DNA of 8,568 nt from CAKZML01 sp041571575 (lineage in GTDB: Bacteria > Pseudomonadota > Gammaproteobacteria > Steroidobacterales > BM003), in NCBI GenBank assembly GCA_041571575.1, contig JBFFTZ010000092.1, positions 1 to 8,568 of the forward strand, in the 5' to 3' direction. The notes under the pieces are model-generated. The model searched no databases. It worked only from the letters and a program-made list of their open reading frames with translations, and had not been told where the DNA came from. Shown here piece after piece: positions 6,031 through 8,568 of the stretch. A program made the translations under genes and the position numbers. The stretch's first letter is position 1; every line of letters starts with the position of its first letter.

Positions 6031-7692
6031 CTAAATGGGCATGTCCGACTGATCAGCTTGGGACTGCATCATGTCCTTCACCCGGCAGTGTTCACACATG
6101 TGCAGCCGACGCTTGGCGTCCTCGGACTGGAACATCCAGTGTCCATCGAGCTTCTCAGTAACGACTTTCAGCATGGACTGGGTTGCGAAGGCCTTGCCAC
6201 AGACGATGCAACACAGGGGCTGCTCCTCATTTAGCAGGCGCACCTGGTGGCGCTTGTCGTTGTCGTAGATAAACCGGGCATGCCGGGTGATGGCTTTTTC
6301 GGGGCAGGCCGTTTCACACAGGCCGCACTGCACGCAGTCCCATTCCATAAATTTGAGCTGGGGCAGGTCTGCACCGTCACGCAAGGCCGAGGTGGGGCAA
6401 ACCGCCACGCATCCCATGCACAGGGTGCAGGCCTGCTTGTCTACCCGAATCTCTCCAAATGGCGCCGCCGCAGGCAGATCCACCACTTTTCGTGTGGAAC
6501 CGGCCTGGGAATACAGGTGGTTAAATGCGTTGCGCAGGGTGGTCCGCTTGTCTTCCTGGGGGACGAAACGCGCCGGGCGCTTCACCTGGGAGCGGGGAAG
6601 CGAGTCTCCAAGAAGCTCAGCGGCATCAGGCTGTTCGACATCCACCAGCCCCAGGCAGCCTTCGGGATATCCCATCCCCTGGAGAATGGGCCGGGAAAAA
6701 CTGATCTGGTCGGCAAGTTCAGAGCGCATCCTGGCCGGTGTCCCGCCGGTTACCGCCATCAGTACGCCGGCCGCGCCGAAGGCCAGGATGGCCATCCAGG
6801 CATCCATGCCGATGGAGCCGATTTCCTCCAGTTGAACCGGGATAATTCTTTCGGATAGCGACTCTGCCAACGAGCCATAGATCGCCATGCCGCTCCATCC
6901 ATCGTGGAACAACAGAATGGGGTCTTCTCCGCCGGCCTCCTGATAAGCGCCAAGCAGGGTCTGTACGTGGGCCAGCAATTCGCTTACCTGGGGGAAGGCG
7001 TAAGTCATGGCGCCGGTAGGGCAGGCGGCAACACAGCTGCCGCCGCCCTGGCATAAATAGGGGTCTACGTTGACGGTGTCGCCCAGGGAGGTAATGGCCA
7101 GGGCCGGACAGGCATCCAGGCAGCGGGTGCATCCGGGTACGCCGCTGCGTCCGTGGGCGCAGATGCCGGGGTTGTACTGGAAATACTTTGGCTTCTCGAA
7201 TTCACCGGTCATGCCCGGAAGAAGCTTGAGGTCCCGCTCCAGGCTCTCGGGGCTGGACGGGGAGTAATAGCCGACAGGCAGGATTTCGGCGTCAATCAGC
7301 CTGGGGGTACCCTGGTCCAGCACCAGGTCGTACTCCCGGTACTTCTTGTCCAGCCCGGAAGCATCATCGGGCTGGGCCACAGAGACTTTGTACTGCCCCA
7401 GTGCGCCTTTCAGTGCGGGCCGGCCACCACGAATGACTCGAAATCCATTTTCCAGGGAGGTTTCAGGAGCTGCGTCAGAGGGCACCCAGATTGTGCATTC
7501 CAGATCGTCCCGGAGTGCTGCCGCCATTGCCAGGCAGTCCGAGTCTTCGCCGACAATCAGCAACCGTCCCTGGGACAGGAAGTTGACCAGAGAGGTAGGA
7601 GTGAATTCGTGTTGCGGCTCCCCGGCCAGCGCCCTGGCTCGTGCAGCGCCATTGGCGCTGGTGGCGGGAAGCTCATGACTTGCCTTGGTCAT
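6031..7692 (-). CDS. Polyferredoxin (4Fe-4S protein) of the formate dehydrogenase accessory block
   Basis: A 553-residue soluble iron-sulfur protein with no signal peptide or clear membrane segment. An N-terminal region (about 43-100) begins with GRLLIVGEDSD and precedes a first cluster set: C178, C188, C191, C195-Pro, then C214, C220, C224-Pro, where Gly217 replaces the expected second cysteine. Residues 283-318 (EEIGSIGMDAWMAILAFGA) resemble the MvhD-type hydrogenase iron-sulfur domain without its cysteines. Two canonical motifs follow at C422/C425/C428/C432 and C453/C456/C459/C463. Last is a CX2C (495/498) plus CX2C (533/536) module that could bind zinc or another cluster. It begins inside the DUF3306 gene (20-bp overlap, GGAG 7 nt before the ATG). 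Such proteins often accompany this enzyme type; an electron-transfer or maturation role is inferred. Confidence 0.9.
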   Translation of the reverse strand: MTKASHELPATSANGAARARALAGEPQHEFTPTSLVNFLSQGRLLIVGEDSDCLAMAAALRDDLECTIWVPSDAAPETSLENGFRVIRGGRPALKGALGQYKVSVAQPDDASGLDKKYREYDLVLDQGTPRLIDAEILPVGYYSPSSPESLERDLKLLPGMTGEFEKPKYFQYNPGICAHGRSGVPGCTRCLDACPALAITSLGDTVNVDPYLCQGGGSCVAACPTGAMTYAFPQVSELLAHVQTLLGAYQEAGGEDPILLFHDGWSGMAIYGSLAESLSERIIPVQLEEIGSIGMDAWMAILAFGAAGVLMAVTGGTPARMRSELADQISFSRPILQGMGYPEGCLGLVDVEQPDAAELLGDSLPRSQVKRPARFVPQEDKRTTLRNAFNHLYSQAGSTRKVVDLPAAAPFGEIRVDKQACTLCMGCVAVCPTSALRDGADLPQLKFMEWDCVQCGLCETACPEKAITRHARFIYDNDKRHQVRLLNEEQPLCCIVCGKAFATQSMLKVVTEKLDGHWMFQSEDAKRRLHMCEHCRVKDMMQSQADQSDMPI

Positions 7693-8230
7693 CCTTTGTC
7701 TCCGTCGTCAGGTTGCTGTTTTCGGTCTCGTCCGGAAGGTTTTCGACTTCCTGCAGCGGCTCATTGTCGGCAGGGGGGGCTTCGCTGAGTTGTTCTGTTT
7801 CGTCATCCAGGGTTTGCTGGAGTTTTTCTTTCATACGCTCTATGGCGTGTTTCATATCGCAGGTCACCACGTCGCCCAGGGGCACCCAGACTGAATAGTC
7901 CTCGGCGTAGTCGTCCATTCCGTCGGTGATATTGAACTTTGGCCCATGAAACATTTTTCGCAACGCCGTTTTGCGTAATTTCTCACTCACTCCTGCAGAG
8001 AGAAAACCGCTGAAATCCGAGTCCTGGTCCAGGCTTTCCAGGGGAGGCATATCGGCGTCGGTGAGCTCGGGCTTCCGGGCCTCGACGGACTCAACCGGAT
8101 CTTCCTGGGCGTCGGCCTGCTTTTCCCTGGCCTCGCTCTTGCGCTGGGACCATCGACTTATGAAGTCTTCCCCACGGACGTCAGGCTCGCCGGTTTCCAG
8201 ATTCCGGAGGTCTTCTTCTGTGTCACTCAT
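7673..8230 (-). CDS. DUF3306 family protein
   Basis: Encodes 185 residues, cytoplasmic by appearance (no signal peptide or membrane segment). Family hallmarks are FISRWSQRK near the start and LRKMFHGPKFN followed by DGMDDYAEDY in the middle. Flanking segments are rich in Glu, Asp, Gln and Ser, look disordered and make the protein strongly acidic. ATG at 8230 is chosen because it forms an ATGA overlap with the DUF3305 stop; an earlier in-frame start at 8251 would lie deeper in that gene. No molecular function is established. The gene recurs beside DUF3305, a polyferredoxin and a TorD-like gene in formate dehydrogenase loci, which points to assembly or activation of the enzyme. Confidence 0.88.
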   Translation of the reverse strand: MSDTEEDLRNLETGEPDVRGEDFISRWSQRKSEAREKQADAQEDPVESVEARKPELTDADMPPLESLDQDSDFSGFLSAGVSEKLRKTALRKMFHGPKFNITDGMDDYAEDYSVWVPLGDVVTCDMKHAIERMKEKLQQTLDDETEQLSEAPPADNEPLQEVENLPDETENSNLTTETKDDQGKS

Positions 8231-8568
8231 GAGGGGCTCTCGTCCGACCACTTCTTGCGTTTTCGAACCTTTTTTTCCTTGGGTACATAATGCTGCACCA
8301 CGAAATTTTCCAGCTGCCGGTAGATTTCCGGAGGTATCGGTACCGAGTAGACCCGATCATCACCCTCTATGCCTGCACTCGCCTCGTCGTGGTTTGCAGT
8401 CACGGCAAATGGCTCTACATCGCCACCCGGGTCTTCGTGGCAGAGCACGTACAGGGAGGGATTGTTTCCAACCAGGTTGTACCAGTAGCTTTCCGCGCCA
8501 TCTCGATAGAGGCACATCCGGAACCCCGACCACAGGTAGTGCTGCAGGTCGGCCCCGTCGCGCATCAG
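8227..8568 (-). CDS. DUF3305 family protein, 5' end cut by window
   Basis: The reading frame is open to the window edge. The first in-window ATG (8565) is preceded by a Leu codon in frame and the visible part, about 113 residues, is shorter than usual for the family, so the true start probably lies outside. The visible sequence includes an aromatic-rich segment (LWSGFRMCLYRDGAESYWYN), NPSLYVLCHE and a strongly basic tail (KEKKVRKRKKW). The function is unknown. The family pairs with DUF3306, here by a 4-nt stop/start overlap, so the two products are made together and may act as a complex. Confidence 0.82.
   Translation of the reverse strand: MMRDGADLQHYLWSGFRMCLYRDGAESYWYNLVGNNPSLYVLCHEDPGGDVEPFAVTANHDEASAGIEGDDRVYSVPIPPEIYRQLENFVVQHYVPKEKKVRKRKKWSDESPS

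Noticed and set aside
1..8568. A new defence system, mobile element or CRISPR array
   Set aside because: All supported genes form one coherent formate dehydrogenase locus. No transposase, integrase, repeat-spacer pattern, tRNA or attachment site was seen on either strand.

Overview
The window is one stretch of a respiratory formate dehydrogenase (FDH3-type) locus. Every supported gene lies on the minus strand, so transcription runs from high to low coordinates. Gene content, the small Tat-signal protein and the coding style suggest a gammaproteobacterium, plausibly a marine Marinobacter/Oceanospirillales/Alteromonadales-type organism. That placement is inferred from protein resemblance and not from any marker gene.

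Upstream block (8568 to 6031): three tightly packed accessory genes. These are a DUF3305 protein cut by the window edge, a DUF3306 protein that starts on an ATGA overlap with it, and a 553-residue polyferredoxin whose start overlaps the DUF3306 gene by 20 bp. The overlaps imply translational coupling. The DUFs have no established function, but they are regular companions of this type of formate dehydrogenase.

Regulatory gap (6030 to 5866): an AT-rich, non-coding 165-bp segment. It holds a well-spaced sigma-54 (-24/-12) promoter, a dyad about 90-100 bp upstream of the predicted start site that fits an enhancer-binding-protein site, and a weak IHF-like core between them. This suggests that the structural operon is switched on by an activator, separately from the accessory block.

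Structural block (5865 to 1): a TorD-family chaperone with a TTG start; a 68-residue Tat-signal protein (FdhX type); the 970-residue molybdopterin catalytic subunit FdhA (Cys form, Tat-exported); the four-cluster ferredoxin subunit FdhB; a strong hairpin; a 64-residue lipoprotein; a possible 17-codon mini-ORF; and the cytochrome b subunit FdhC, which runs off the low-coordinate end. FdhC has no in-window stop codon, and its 341 visible residues were translated by hand.

Together: the TorD-like chaperone and the accessory proteins are expected to help mature and export FdhA. FdhA oxidises formate in the periplasm, electrons pass through the clusters of FdhB to the b hemes of FdhC, and from there to quinone. 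The least explained parts are the lipoprotein, the polyferredoxin with an altered cluster motif, the DUF3305/3306 pair and the sigma-54 control region. No RNA genes, insertion sequences, CRISPR arrays or origins were seen.
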